From NCBI GenBank assembly GCA_938036585.1, contig CALHQN010000290.1:1-7175 (forward strand): 7,175 nucleotides of DNA. The letters run 5' to 3'. Positions 6,050-7,175 of this stretch are shown one piece after another. Source of the DNA: an uncultured Campylobacter sp. Its GTDB lineage: Bacteria; Campylobacterota; Campylobacteria; Campylobacterales; Campylobacteraceae. Each line of letters opens with the position of its first letter. Within the stretch, counting starts at the first letter, position 1. The translations under genes and the position numbers were made by a program. The notes under the pieces were generated by a model. That model saw only the letters and a list, made by a program, of their open reading frames with translations, was not told where the DNA came from and ran no database searches.

Positions 6050-7175
6050 TTGATCGTCTTTAAGTAGCTGTTGTCGTTTAAAAACAGATATAGCTCACCC
6101 AGGATATGCTTTTTCTCTTTTTCGTCTATGAGGTCTGATTTTTCGATCCGCTCGTTTAGGCTTTCGCGGATATCTACTACGTCGTAGTCCATATCCTCCA
6201 AGATGTCGATGACCGATTGCGATTCGATGAAATCCTTGATCTCAAAGCCGCCGTCATCGCGCAAGATCACGGTAGCTTCGCTTGGATGAGCGAAAAGATT
6301 GTGATTCATACCTAGCACCTCTTGATAAGCTCCGACAAGGAAAAATCCTAAAAAATACTCCTCCTCTTCGGGGTCCACGTCGTGCAAAAATAGCGGGTTG
6401 GTCTCCCTGTCAAAACCGATCTCTCCGTCGCTATCGCAGGTGATATCCCAGATCGACGCCGATAGCGTGGCGCGTTCGTCCAGCCTCTCTAGCGGCATGA
6501 TTGGAAAGTGCTGCTTGATGCCCCAAAAATCGGGCAGGCTTTGAAAGATCGAGAAATTTACCAAATAGCGTTCTTGGGCGTTGCCTAGGGAGTTTAAGAA
6601 ATTGCTGTATTCTTGCTTGTTGCCTAAAATTCCATACGCCTTTCGCATTATTAGATGAACTAAAATTTCGCCGTTTGAGCGGTCGATCAGATCGACATAG
6701 CCCAGATCAAAAAGAGTAAGCACGCTTTCCATATGCGACATGGCGTCGTGCAGATACTCTAGCGCGTTGGACGGCTTTAGAGTTTTATACAGATCGTATA
6801 GCTCGGCGACTACCGGCGGATTGTCCTTTTTTAGGGCAAGCTTTTCTTCGGCGTATTCTTGGGTAAAAAGCTCCAAAATCGGCGCCACGAGCACCGCATG
6901 GCTGGCGGCTACGTATCTTCCGCTCTCGATAAAGATATCCGGCTCGGCCTCTTTTTTATCCTCTGCGATCGATTTTAGCAGGAAGACCACGTCGTTGGCG
7001 TATTCTTTTAGCGTATAGTTGCGGTTGGAGCTCTCTTTGGCTTGGGAGTATTCGATAGCAAGACCTCCGCCTAAATTTATGGATTTTAAATTTTTTGCGC
7101 CCATTTTGCGAAGCTCGGTGTAGATGTTGCCCGCCTCGATAAGGGCCTTTTTGAGCGGGTGGATCTCTGTAATCT
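6046..7175 (-). CDS. speA: Biosynthetic arginine decarboxylase, C-terminal part (5' end outside window)
   Basis: PLP enzyme that decarboxylates arginine to agmatine, the entry to putrescine and spermidine synthesis. The visible 375 residues are the C-terminal part of a protein usually about 600-650 long. The frame is open to the right edge: the 23 residues before the first in-window ATG (7104) read ITEIHPLKKALIEAGN and onward, as expected for SpeA, so that ATG is internal. In the visible part: the phosphate-binding glycine run LGGGLAIEY (34-42), ESGRYVAASHA (83-93), SLPDFWGIKQHFPIMPLERL (212-231), DITCDSD (243-249, with active-site Cys246) and LVGAYQEVLGMNHNLF. The C-terminal domain (about 280-375) is acidic and helical. 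It overlaps cysE by 4 bp. The N-terminal barrel, including the PLP lysine, lies outside the window. Confidence 0.95.
   Translation of the reverse strand, partial: ITEIHPLKKALIEAGNIYTELRKMGAKNLKSINLGGGLAIEYSQAKESSNRNYTLKEYANDVVFLLKSIAEDKKEAEPDIFIESGRYVAASHAVLVAPILELFTQEYAEEKLALKKDNPPVVAELYDLYKTLKPSNALEYLHDAMSHMESVLTLFDLGYVDLIDRSNGEILVHLIMRKAYGILGNKQEYSNFLNSLGNAQERYLVNFSIFQSLPDFWGIKQHFPIMPLERLDERATLSASIWDITCDSDGEIGFDRETNPLFLHDVDPEEEEYFLGFFLVGAYQEVLGMNHNLFAHPSEATVILRDDGGFEIKDFIESQSVIDILEDMDYDVVDIRESLNERIEKSDLIDEKEKKHILGELYLFLNDNSYLKTIK

Noticed and set aside
7102..7104. ATG at 7104 as the speA start
   Set aside because: The frame continues to the window edge and the upstream residues match arginine decarboxylase, so this Met is internal.

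Overview
The window looks like part of a chromosome of a higher-GC, probably oral, Campylobacter (the gracilis/rectus/showae/curvus group fits; the species cannot be decided from this sequence). The pointers are the speA-cysE-aspB gene order, which I recall from Campylobacter jejuni, the protein sequences themselves, and the very frequent AAATTT words in both genes and spacers. Every gene I can support reads on the minus strand, so transcription runs from high to low coordinates.

Right half (7175 to 4127): a housekeeping run. It begins with the C-terminal part of biosynthetic arginine decarboxylase (speA, cut by the right edge), which overlaps serine O-acetyltransferase (cysE) by 4 bp. A 10-bp gap then leads to a class I PLP aminotransferase (aspB/aspC type). 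A GC-rich hairpin followed by T5 closes this unit about 20 bases after the aspB stop codon.

Middle (3492 to 4170): 679 bp without a convincing gene. It is full of AAATTT words and holds the aspB terminator at one end and an AT-rich probable promoter at the other. It is the boundary between the conserved block and an accessory cluster.

Left half (3491 to 1): the start of an aryl polyene (APE)-type biosynthetic operon: a 4'-phosphopantetheinyl transferase, a DUF3261-like lipoprotein, an ApeO-type ketosynthase, an ApeP-type hotdog dehydratase and an ApeQ/FabG-type ketoreductase (cut by the left edge). All five genes overlap their neighbours (4, 20, 4 and 8 bp), so they are probably translationally coupled. 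Together they would activate a carrier protein and run the elongation cycle (condense, reduce, dehydrate) that builds a conjugated polyene tail, with the lipoprotein probably acting at the cell envelope. No acyl carrier protein, starter ligase, acyltransferase or exporter is visible; these should lie beyond the left edge or elsewhere.

The most unusual feature is inside the ketosynthase gene. The enzyme is about 100 residues longer than usual because of two inserts, and one of them is an in-frame array of 24-bp repeats, each starting with an AAAATTT-like word and coding an octapeptide of DEIL/GEIS type. The dehydratase also has Gln where its family usually has the LPH-motif His.
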